This document shows, in pieces, positions 50,601 through 55,615 of a stretch of 64,000 nucleotides of DNA (its first letter is position 1; every line of letters starts with the position of its first letter). Source of the stretch: Pithys albifrons albifrons (taxonomy: Eukaryota; Chordata; Aves; Passeriformes; Thamnophilidae); NCBI RefSeq assembly GCF_047495875.1, contig NC_092471.1, positions 6,221,001-6,285,000 of the forward strand. Direction: 5' to 3'. The notes under the pieces were generated by a model. It did not search any database, was not told the origin of the DNA, and saw only the letters and a program-made list of their open reading frames with translations. Both the position numbers and the translations under genes were made by a program.

Positions 50601-51845
50601 ACCCAGCTCAGCTCCTGACTTTGTTCCTCTGGGCTTATTAATAGCAATATTGAGTAGTGGAAAGACATTTTGCCCCTCAAACAGATGTACAAGTGTTAAA
50701 CTGGTTGATGACTGGCCACCGTCTTTCTCTGTTGTATTTAAAGCTGCAAGATAACACCTCACAGCTGGTTCTCTCCTTATGGCTGGGGGCATTGCCTGGG
50801 GAATCACCATCCCAGGCCTCCTGCCTGTTGAACCATTAGTCTCCTTGTCTGGGAGGGCAGCATGCCCTCTCCTGAGAGTTGAAGCAATTTGGCTGAGATT
50901 CCTGGCTGTCTTTCCTTTCCAGGTTGATTCTGACTAGCTCTCATCAGCAAGCCCGTGGTCTCAGCAGGGAAGAGCAGAGTGTGCTAAGGCCTTATTCAGG
51001 GTGTGGGAAGGGGGATTTTAGCAGGAACTTGGATCAGATTTGTGCAGGTACTAGCCCATAAATGCACAGATGTGAATGCCCCATGAAGGATTCCTGGCTG
51101 ACAGCTACAGCCCTTGCACTTCAAGGGAAACTCAAATAGGATAAAATAGAATATTTCAGTTGGAAGGGAGCCGCAATGATCATCTACTCCTGCTGCATTT
51201 TGCAAAATGCAGTTTGTTGTCAGCAAAAGCAAGATGCAAAGCATCTCAGGTTTACTGAATGCTTACCTCTCCTGGGGATTTTTGACCAGTGCCAATCAGA
51301 GATTTCTAACACCAAACTTTTTTATTAGCACAAATTTCACTGTATGAGTGAGGCAGAACATGAGTATTTCCAGCTGTCTAAGTCTTGGCTTTAATTTACT
51401 TATAGTACTCTGACTAAATTCATTGTACCAGTCTAAATAGCAGGGGAATGAGGAAAGTAATAGCCCTTGGCTCCATCAGTACCCCTCTGGAGGTCTCAGG
51501 CAGGATGACTTGAGAGAGAGTCCTGTTCCTCTCCATTGACTAGAGAGTTGCCCAAGGCAGATGTGCTCCCAATGTTAGGTTCCTAAGTTTAGGTGGGAAG
51601 AACACTTTAAATGCATGCCAATCTCCAGTTAAAATGCTTCTCTGGTTTGAACAAATTGTTGGTTGCACTACCAGTTGTGTAGAGTGCTCCAGGGTTGGTT
51701 GGTTTCTTTTACTAATGCTGTTGTCATTCAAAGGTTGGTGAAAAACCTAAACAGAAGAAAAGAAGGCTGGATTCCTGTCCACAGTCTGCAGATAGTAGTT
51801 GGTGACTGCAGATTTCGGAATGCCAAAGTTGCAGGTATTATATAG
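11582..51845 (+). CDS. MCF2: MCF2 (DBL) Rho guanine-nucleotide exchange factor, 28 exons, 5' end incomplete
   Basis: This is the gene-level entry; exons are listed separately. Twenty-eight exons with GT–AG borders join with consistent phase into one open frame of 3,224 nt. The stop is at 51843–51845. Domain order is Sec14/CRAL-TRIO-like (exons 1–5), spectrin-like helices (6–11), linker (12–14), DH (15–20), PH (21–23), acidic linker (24–26) and SH3 (27–28). The family activates Rho GTPases (RHOA, CDC42) by GDP–GTP exchange at the inner plasma membrane. MCF2 is preferred over the paralogue MCF2L because the exon 5–6 junction reads like MCF2 and because F9, not F7/F10, lies next to it tail to tail. 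Exon 1 starts with two bases of a split codon, so at least one upstream exon is missing or unrecognised. An alternative first exon sits in the CpG island at 20146. Confidence 0.95.
12198..12312 (+). CDS. MCF2: MCF2 exon 2: Sec14-like domain
   Basis: Acceptor attccag, donor gtatga, 115 nt. It reads GGRGKDKAWIITLPDN and ends VLTYLTSVP, the conserved first strand and helix of the Sec14-like domain in this family. It leaves two bases (AG) that combine with T of the next exon to give Ser. Confidence 0.92.
14430..14962 (+). mobile_element. CR1 LINE, 5'-truncated 3' end with ATTCT tail
   Basis: It holds the degraded C-terminal part of the CR1 reverse-transcriptase ORF (VQRKATRLVKGLDGMSYER, then LRTLGLSSLKRRRLRG at 14505–14620). 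The CR1 3' UTR follows, ending in a short ATTCT repeat (TCTATTCTATTC), the avian CR1 hallmark. The frame is interrupted, so it is not active. It lies in the MCF2 intron between exons 2 and 3. Confidence 0.9.
17388..17735 (-). mobile_element. CR1 LINE fragment, antisense to MCF2
   Basis: Begins with the inverted CR1 end (AATCACAGAATCACAG) and continues GGTTTGGGTTGAAAGGGACC and CATCTAGTCCAACCCCCC. The start of the pattern appears twice (17395 and 17440), suggesting two overlapping fragments. It ends about 145 bp before MCF2 exon 3. Confidence 0.88.
17881..17971 (+). CDS. MCF2: MCF2 exon 3: Sec14-like domain
   Basis: Acceptor tatcttacag, donor gtaagt, 91 nt. It contains FTLILDRRLDTWTSVK, which matches the family pattern F-LV-DRR-D-WTSVK of the Sec14-like core. 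It ends in phase 0, the same phase as the alternative CpG-island exon, so either can join exon 4. Confidence 0.93.
19960..20480 (+). promoter_or_regulatory. MCF2: CpG island, internal MCF2 promoter
   Basis: A dense run of CpG and G/C-rich sequence, sharply different from the AT-rich flanks, surrounds the alternative first exon at 20146. There is no TATA box near it, which fits a dispersed CpG-island start. The borders are by eye. It is the strongest CpG cluster in the window. Confidence 0.8.
20146..20196 (+). CDS. MCF2: MCF2 alternative first coding exon in the CpG island
   Basis: Seventeen codons run from ATG at 20146 to GCG just before the donor gtaagg. The context gggcgATGG has G at +4. 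The peptide is rich in Arg and Gly. The 5' untranslated part probably lies within 19960–20145, but the transcription start cannot be fixed from sequence. Confidence 0.85.
20146..24690 (+). CDS. MCF2: MCF2 short (DBL-type) isoform start: first exon joined to exon 4
   Basis: This is the 5' part of a second MCF2 transcript. The first coding exon is 20146–20196, then the frame continues at 24571. The start ATG gives the 17 residues MAEAGPRRGGRRAGRDA, and the exon ends in phase 0 before gtaagg. Exon 4 begins in phase 0 with ASFPGN, so the product reads RDA-ASFPGN. The human DBL protein, as I recall it, also starts MAEA-PRRG with a short basic run before AASFPGN, which supports orthology of this exon. 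The resulting protein is 999 residues. It lacks exons 1–3 and so the front half of the Sec14-like domain, which the family is thought to use for autoinhibition. Confidence 0.88.
24292..24336 (+). repeat. AT-rich tandem repeat of about 21 bp, two copies
   Basis: TATATATTATTAAAGTTT occurs twice in succession within an AT-only stretch, about 235 bp upstream of MCF2 exon 4. Confidence 0.75.
24571..24690 (+). CDS. MCF2: MCF2 exon 4: shared by long and short isoforms
   Basis: Acceptor ttccttacag, donor gtacga, exactly 40 codons. It reads ASFPGNLHLVMVLRPTGF, then QRTFTDIGF, and ends LKLP. These are hallmark MCF2/MCF2L Sec14-like residues. It corresponds to residues 18–57 of the short isoform. Confidence 0.95.
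24735..25226 (+). mobile_element. CR1 LINE 3' end, sense to MCF2
   Basis: Typical CR1 3' end: GGCCACAGAGGTGCTC, GGCTGAGGGAGTTAGG, then a tail CCTTCCAACACTAACCATTC. It begins about 45 bp after the donor of MCF2 exon 4. Confidence 0.9.
25867..25983 (+). CDS. MCF2: MCF2 exon 5: end of Sec14-like domain
   Basis: Acceptor gtctttag, donor gtacgt, 39 codons. It starts VVMLSSVSDLLTYID and contains GGTLEYCHSEWVIFRT. The GGTLEYCHSEW block closes the Sec14-like domain. Residues 58–96 of the short isoform. Confidence 0.95.
27739..27888 (+). CDS. MCF2: MCF2 exon 6: start of spectrin-like region
   Basis: Acceptor cccaccag, donor gtatgt, 50 codons. It starts AIESFALTVKEIAQMLQSF and continues GTELAETELPDD. 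The frame is also open upstream of the acceptor, but the family junction FRT-AIE fixes the border at 27739. Residues 97–146 of the short isoform. Confidence 0.95.
27889..30648 (+). other. MCF2 intron between exons 6 and 7
   Basis: 2.8 kb with no exon or clear repeat recognised. Confidence 0.7.
30649..30773 (+). CDS. MCF2: MCF2 exon 7: spectrin-like region
   Basis: Acceptor attatacag, donor gtgagt, 125 nt. It starts EDITAVTKEGNLLL and ends GDWETVN plus two bases. The middle is acidic (EEPDSEE) and is the least conserved part. Residues 147–188 of the short isoform. Confidence 0.93.
31230..31344 (+). CDS. MCF2: MCF2 exon 8: spectrin-like region
   Basis: Acceptor gtgctaaag, donor gtatga, 115 nt. 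It reads LLGQLREMETAFDGFW and then KMEQYLQLWKFEQSF. The spacing of Trp and Leu is typical of spectrin-type helices. Residues to about 226 of the short isoform. Confidence 0.94.
31710..31829 (+). CDS. MCF2: MCF2 exon 9: spectrin-like region
   Basis: Acceptor gtgtctag, donor gtgaga, 40 codons. It reads VKNAIEFLMGQQAELPD and ends FDGMAQ. It is phase 0 at both ends. Residues 227–266 of the short isoform. Confidence 0.93.
32117..32638 (+). repeat. Intronic direct duplication, copy A
   Basis: About 520 bp, nearly identical to 33981–34519 in the same orientation, with small indels. It lies in the intron before MCF2 exon 10. Shared blocks include GTGCTAATAGGCAGA, CATCCTGACGTGTCTCTGAC and AGGTGTTTGTGGAGAGAGGG. 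I do not recognise it as a known repeat family. Confidence 0.9.
32993..33184 (+). CDS. MCF2: MCF2 exon 10: spectrin-like region, flanked by a direct duplication
   Basis: The acceptor follows ccttcctttcactgaag and the donor is gtagaa; 64 codons, phase 0 at both ends. It contains AQVVILHGHQLAANHHYAL and NELRHHSDVL. A near-identical sequence of about 0.5 kb lies in the intron on each side (32117–32638 and 33981–34519). Residues 267–330 of the short isoform. Confidence 0.95.
33981..34519 (+). repeat. Intronic direct duplication, copy B
   Basis: Second copy of the unit at 32117–32638, in the intron after MCF2 exon 10. It carries an extra local tandem (TTCTTTGCACCAAG twice, at about 34442–34470) that copy A lacks. 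Confidence 0.9.
35171..35362 (+). CDS. MCF2: MCF2 exon 11: spectrin-like region
   Basis: Acceptor gttaccag, donor gtaagc, 64 codons, phase 0 at both ends. It reads ALQCCDEGAYLLANQQMDK and then AQKALQDIESFLE, a strongly conserved block in MCF2 and MCF2L. Residues 331–394 of the short isoform. Confidence 0.95.
35513..35684 (+). CDS. MCF2: MCF2 exon 12: end of helical region and linker
   Basis: Acceptor ctctgcag, donor gtgaag, 172 nt, leaving one base. It contains VQVKLENVRSMFENRQ, then DKHVRPVQLVAPRPENP. It is 150 nt from exon 11. Residues 395–451 of the short isoform. Confidence 0.94.
35685..38010 (+). other. MCF2 intron between exons 12 and 13
   Basis: 2.3 kb with only a small TTTC microsatellite near 37280. 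Confidence 0.7.
37275..37292 (+). repeat. Short TTTC microsatellite
   Basis: TTCTTTCTTTCTTTC-type run in a pyrimidine-rich part of the intron between MCF2 exons 12 and 13. Confidence 0.65.
38011..38099 (+). CDS. MCF2: MCF2 exon 13: basic/serine linker before DH domain
   Basis: Acceptor tttccccaag, donor gtaaaa, 89 nt. It reads GVDFNSSLKFSFDLSL and ends PGKKTSRKTPSSRK, a basic phosphorylatable tail. As I recall, the classic human DBL protein has only a shorter GKKT-type segment here, so this exon is longer than in that isoform. No alternative AG lies directly before the GKKT codons. Confidence 0.88.
38642..38730 (+). CDS. MCF2: MCF2 exon 14: linker before DH domain
   Basis: Acceptor ctcttccag, donor gtaagc, 89 nt, leaving two bases. 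It reads IEVMHDYQEKRNSL and then SDSDDSLDILK, an acidic serine-rich stretch that leads into the DH domain. Confidence 0.92.
38958..39024 (+). CDS. MCF2: MCF2 exon 15: DH domain CR1
   Basis: Acceptor atattttag, donor gtgagt, 67 nt. It reads HVINELIETERVYVEELF. This is conserved region 1 of the DH domain. The Glu of the T-E-x-x-Y pattern is the residue that contacts GTPase switch 1 in Dbl-family structures. DH starts at about residue 511 of the short isoform. Confidence 0.95.
39025..40800 (+). other. MCF2 intron between exons 15 and 16
   Basis: 1.8 kb inside the DH-coding part, with no exon or repeat recognised. Confidence 0.7.
40801..40916 (+). CDS. MCF2: MCF2 exon 16: DH domain
   Basis: Acceptor catcctgcag, donor gtatga, 116 nt, leaving two bases. 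It reads GYRAEMDNPAML and then DVLFGNMPEIYDFHN. The LFGN-EIY-FHN pattern is standard for the first DH helices. Confidence 0.95.
41029..41098 (+). CDS. MCF2: MCF2 exon 17: DH domain
   Basis: Acceptor ctcttgcag, donor gtgggt, 70 nt. It reads IFLHSLENCLGAPERVG and ends CCFLDR. Only 112 nt separate it from exon 16. Confidence 0.94.
41450..41542 (+). CDS. MCF2: MCF2 exon 18: DH domain CR2
   Basis: Acceptor cccttacag, donor gtgagc, 31 codons. It reads REDFQMYEKYCQNKPRSES, conserved region 2 of the DH domain, and ends FFQ. Confidence 0.96.
41861..41953 (+). CDS. MCF2: MCF2 exon 19: DH domain CR3
   Basis: Acceptor gtgttccag, donor gtattt, 31 codons. It ends DSYLLKPVQRLTKYQLLLK, the signature CR3 helix that forms the core of the GTPase-binding surface in all DH domains. 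Confidence 0.97.
42919..43044 (+). CDS. MCF2: MCF2 exon 20: end of DH domain
   Basis: Acceptor tatttccag, donor gtgagt, 42 codons. It starts ELLKYSTSCDG and contains LLKSVNDSMHQISITGYD. The VNDSMH helix carries the Asn that contacts the GTPase in Dbl-family structures. Confidence 0.96.
43834..44055 (+). CDS. MCF2: MCF2 exon 21: DH–PH junction and PH domain core
   Basis: Acceptor ccctcaccag, donor gtaagg, 74 codons, the largest coding exon here. It reads GDLSELGKVLMQGSFSVW, then ARFKPMQRHLFLYEKAL and VFCKKREEHGDGYD. These are the first PH strands, which bind phosphoinositide head groups and help position the GTPase. Residues 700–773 of the short isoform. Confidence 0.96.
45329..45425 (-). mobile_element. 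CR1 LINE fragment
   Basis: Inverted CR1 end: ATCATAGAATCACAGAATCA, then GGTTGGAAAAGGCCTCTGAG. About 97 bp, in the intron between MCF2 exons 21 and 22. Confidence 0.85.
46040..46338 (+). mobile_element. CR1 LINE 3' fragment
   Basis: Diverged CR1 3' end with GGTTCAGGTTGGATATTAGG and CATCCCTGGAGGGATTTTAA, ending near TTCTGATTCT. It is opposite in direction to the fragment at 45329 in the same intron. Confidence 0.82.
47497..47589 (+). CDS. MCF2: MCF2 exon 22: PH domain
   Basis: Acceptor ggatttgcag, donor gtttgt, 31 codons. It reads MNAVGITENVKGDHRKFEI and then REEVYVVQ. It follows the largest intron of the gene (about 3.4 kb). Confidence 0.95.
48573..48651 (+). CDS. MCF2: MCF2 exon 23: C-terminal PH helix
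   Basis: Acceptor tcttcttccag, donor gtacat, 79 nt, leaving one base. It reads KMAWLNEIRKILFKQQELI. The Trp is the near-invariant residue of the PH C-terminal helix. Confidence 0.95.
49177..49240 (+). CDS. MCF2: MCF2 exon 24: linker after PH
   Basis: Acceptor cctccctgcag, donor gtgagt, 64 nt. It reads VEKQQPGSGMDQIPLSSQL. The segment is low in secondary structure and its phases match both neighbours. Confidence 0.88.
49607..49713 (+). CDS. MCF2: MCF2 exon 25: serine-rich linker
   Basis: Acceptor atcattcag, donor gtacag, 107 nt, leaving one base. It contains RASISSEENDSERTSP and LVSPQNKPHR. The intron that follows is only 81 nt. The donor is supported by the phase required by exon 26. Confidence 0.84.
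49795..49907 (+). CDS. MCF2: MCF2 exon 26: acidic linker before SH3
   Basis: Acceptor tgtcttgcag, donor gttagt, 113 nt. It reads MSQSLEICEGLEEWSGNQY and then CSDTEEEDGNQL. The E-E-W-S motif and acidic stretch recur in MCF2 and MCF2L tails. Confidence 0.88.
50186..50298 (+). CDS. MCF2: MCF2 exon 27: SH3 domain, first part
   Basis: Acceptor cctaccacag, donor gtaggt, 113 nt, leaving TG of a Trp codon. It reads PGKYTALADCKRRG and then VKNGDEIQLLHEDGEGQ. This is the SH3 RT loop and diverging turn. The usual ALYDY motif is ALADC here. Residues 926–962 of the short isoform. Confidence 0.92.
51135..51195 (-). mobile_element. Short CR1 fragment
   Basis: AATAGAATATTTCAGTTGGA and ATGATCATCTACTCC resemble the inverted CR1 end. 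Only about 60 bp, in the intron that splits the SH3 domain. Confidence 0.6.
51734..51845 (+). CDS. MCF2: MCF2 exon 28: SH3 domain, last part, and stop
   Basis: The acceptor is cattcaaag, and the first base completes the Trp codon from exon 27. It reads LVKNLNRRKEGWIPVHSLQ and IVVGDCRFRNAKVAGII, then TAG at 51843. GWIPVHSL occupies the place of the usual SH3 G-x-x-P-S-N-Y block. A possible donor (GCAG|gtatta) at 51834/51835 would skip this stop and continue to an unknown exon, so the exact C-terminus is uncertain. Confidence 0.83.
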
Positions 51846-53361
51846 CACGTCTAGCAGAAATATTTCTATTCTCAAATCAGGTCTTTTAAGCCATTTGCAT
51901 TACACCTGATGTACTAAATCTGGCTGCATATGCCTCGGCAGGAATAATAGAAAAGCAAGCAGCTACTCCAAAAGCCTGTAAAAGTAGTAAATTAAGCTTT
52001 CTTTTTTCCTTTCCGAACACCTTAAGACATTTCTGAGACTTTAGGCACTAGTAAATTAAAACCAAGCATTTAAAAGTGTAGATGTCTTTGCAAGAGCATT
52101 GGGTAGAAGATCCAGGAGAAGAGATGGAGTCAGACCAGGGATTCCCATGACTGTTTTGCCTACTTGCTGCTGTAGCTCAAACTCCATGTGAACAGGAGGC
52201 ACCTAGGCAAAATCTCCTCCTGCTGCAAATGACATCGTGGCCTGACCCCCAGCACTCTAAAGGCAATCCTTCATCCTTGCAGCCTCACTCCTGCCCTCAT
52301 TGCTGCCTGCTGGTTAATGCATCCTTAGATAAATTTTTATAATAAACAGGTTACCAGCTTTTGGCTGAAGGCTTCTAGTCTCAAAAACTATATTTCACAT
52401 TTTCTAGCTGTGAATGTACATAGAAATAGATGGGGAAGCATAACAGAGGACACAAGAAAATGCCTTAAGAGCAGCCTGTTGCCCTTGCCATGTATGCAGC
52501 ATCACCACTCCATGTGTTGCCTCATCACCATGCTGTTCGCTGGAAACAGGAAACCAGGGTTTGAGGTGGGAACAGCTCAGAAAACCCACATAGACTTAGT
52601 TAATTAAAAAAAATACACTAGTTATGACCACAACTAAGTAAAGTTTACAGAAGTAAATTTCACAAGGTGATTTCTCTTTAAATACTTCCTTTTTGTCAGA
52701 ATGTATTACTTTGATGAACATGAAGGAAGCCTTCTGAAAGGCTTAACATTCCAGACAGCTCTTGATGGTTTTCCAGTATATTTCAGTGAAATCCTTCCTA
52801 TACAGGATGGTATTTTTTATCCCCATTGTTAAAGGGCAGTCAAATCTTACAGGTTGGAGGCTTTCTGACTTTATGTAGAGGGTAGTTTGCTAATCAGTGT
52901 TCAAATTTTGCTTGCACCCTGTTTTCAAGATGCAGTCATGTCTACCTTGATCTTCTCTGCGTGTATAACTACCCCACCTATCACCACATCCTGTGCAGGA
53001 GGGTTCTGCAGCTGTGAATGCAACTCAAAAACAGGGTACTGGCAAACTTTGAACCTGGTTTGCTTTGTCAGTGGTCATATGCCTGAAAGCTGAGAGACTC
53101 ACAGCTCCAGACTGGTTTACAAAGTTGCTGAGCATAAACTAAGGAGAATTTCACAAGGTAAAAACCACAGAAAGCTCCTTCTGTGAGTCTCCACACCACT
53201 GCCCAGGTGCTTTGCAATCATGTCCCAGGGTGTAGTCGCAGCACTGAGACTCTGTTTTACATGTGAAGGTAACTCTGTTCTCTTTTGCTGTTGCTGATTA
53301 TGCCTGCAGTCTCGAGGCATGATTCTAATTTTACATGCACTCCAGGCAATATTGTGGGATG

Positions 53362-53465
53362 ATGTAGGATGTTTTCTTGCTGTTTCCTACAGCTATTCCT
53401 AGAGGTGTTTTATTGCAGAATTATGTAGGATGTTTTCTTGCTATTTCCTGAGCTATTCCTAGAGC
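53362..53465 (+). repeat. 60-bp tandem repeat, about 1.7 copies
   Basis: ATGTAGGATGTTTTCTTGCT starts at 53362 and again at 53422, followed each time by TTTCCT and AGCTATTCCTAGAG with a few changes. It lies downstream of the MCF2 stop. Confidence 0.85.
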
Positions 53466-55444
53466 TTTTCAGTGACATGTCCTTATAGCCATAAGCAACT
53501 TGCACTCTGAAAACTGATTTTCAGACAATATCCTTGCATTTAGCACTTCCCTTTCCTCTGTGGGCTGGTCCCTTCACACTGCAGGTAACACTGTACCACT
53601 CACTCCTCAGGAATACAGTCTGAATCAGGCTTTTTTCTGCTTCTTCAGAAGATGGAGCTCTTGCTCCAGTATAGCAGAGGGAGTATTAGGCAGCCAAGCT
53701 TGTAGAGCAAAGTAGGGACAAGAGGGAACACCGGAACCCACATTTATTATGAGCTGCTTGTGCTGAAATGCTGTTTTGCATGTAAGCAGGGTAAACATGA
53801 TTAACATGTTGTGGGGTCCCTGAGAGCTTAGAGCCTTCTGGAGTCACTTCAGCACCGGGGGAGAGGCAGTCCTGGCCCTTCCTGGGGGCAGTGCCTCTGT
53901 TATTGCACAGCCCCAGGTCCCCTCCAATAAAAAAATATATGTCCAATCTCAGAATTACATAACAGAATTCATACAAATCTGTGTTTGGCCATGTTTTTTA
54001 CTGCAAAACCTTCAGCTGACTAGACTAAATGGTACCCTTAGCTTTGCATTTTTTTCTTGTGTTTATACTGTGGCCCCAACAAAAAACTACCACCGTAGGA
54101 CAGCTGATACTTGCACACCTACAAGCTGTTCCTCTTTCTTCCTGATAATTATCCCAGTGTTGAGCCAATACAAATCAAAATGAAGTTACAGAGAGTTTTG
54201 TGCTGCCCATTTTAGGTTAGCAGATGGGTATGTGGTCCATGCCCTATTCCCTGACTATTGCCAGCTTTACAAATCCACCATTCTCTTTTAAATCTTGGCC
54301 TGAATATAGGCCAGGAGGCTTTTTGGGAGGAAGACAGCTGGCTTGGAGATAATTTTGAAAACAAGTGTTCCTTCTGGTGTGCCTCTAGCTGTAAGTTCTG
54401 AGTTTAGTCCATACTGATTTCCTCTGAATAGATGTATTCTCTTCTGTGAAAATCTATGGTGGAGTTTTTTGTGCCATAGGAGAAGTTTTGTATTGTAGAG
54501 GATTATGTGCAGATCTCAAAATGGGAAAAATTTGGAGAGAACTCTGCTCAGAAAGTGCAATATTCAGAAAATAGCTACTACTGAGGTTCACCCATGTGTT
54601 GCTAGTGTCGGCTGCTTTGCTAAAGCAGCCAGGCATTGCCTGGTCAAGTGACTTGGCTTTGCTATGAATTAACAAGGAGATGACAGATTATCTCTTCATA
54701 TCAGGGAAGGTGAGGGCTGAAGCATTACAAACCCAACTCCCCTTCTGTAGTGGGGCAGGAGACAAAATATTTCTGCGTGTCCCTTGCTGGCTGATGTGCC
54801 AAAGATTGCAATTTACAGCACTGGCAACGTCTGTGTCAGTGAAGGAAGAGTCATCTCATCTTTCAGCTGTGCTGCAGCATCCACTTCATGGCAGAGTGGG
54901 GTCAGCAGAAATGAGGTCCTTGCTGTAAACCAAAGTAGATGTGACTTGTTTTCATTGACACAGTGCTCATGTCCAGCGCAGTGCAGCCTCCCCTCTGATT
55001 GAGGTTAAACTCTGTCCCAGCTAATCTTTTCTCTCAACAGTGGTAAACAGATATAAGCTAAAGGAAACAGGTTGTTTGGTCCCAGATTTTCACATCAGAG
55101 CAAAATGGGTCCAAAGCACTTTCAAGTTTTTTCACCTGACCTTTAAAAGCTAGGCAGAGAGAAGGGTGAGTGTCTAATTTCCACTCACTGCATAGAGATT
55201 GTGTGAGACTGATTTCTTTCAGAGAAAGCATGAAACAGTGGTCTGAAGAGACTTCAGAATAAAGGAAATTATTAGAATGAAAAGTATAAGAAGTGATAAA
55301 TGCCTTTACTTATAAATATAAAAGAAACATTGGTATAACTTTCAGGTTCTTTTAAAGAAAAAAAAAGTGATATGGCAGAATTTGTCTTGAGTCCAAAGTT
55401 CTTAGAGCAGGCATGGAAGGATGCTCTGTGCCAAAGGCAGGCAT

Positions 55445-55615
55445 CCACTAGGTTTAACCCCATCCCTAGAAATGTTCAAGGCCAGGTTGTGTGGGGCCCT
55501 GAGCAACCTGATTTTATAGGTGCTATCGTTGTCCTTGGCAGGGGGTTGGAACTAGACAATTGTTATGGCCCCTTCCAACCCGAACCATTCTGTGGTTCTA
55601 GGATTCTTTGATTTA
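55445..55615 (+). mobile_element. CR1 LINE 3' fragment
   Basis: CATCCCTAGAAATGTTCAAG, then GAGCAACCTGATTTTATAGG and CCCTTCCAACCCGAACCATT, the standard CR1 3' end, in the region after the MCF2 stop. Upstream bases to about 55385 may belong to it as well. Confidence 0.85.

Noticed and set aside
11582..51845. MCF2L instead of MCF2
   Set aside because: Some PH and SH3 residues resemble MCF2L, but GGTLEYCHSEW, AETELPDD, the DBL-type first exon and the F9 neighbour all point to MCF2.
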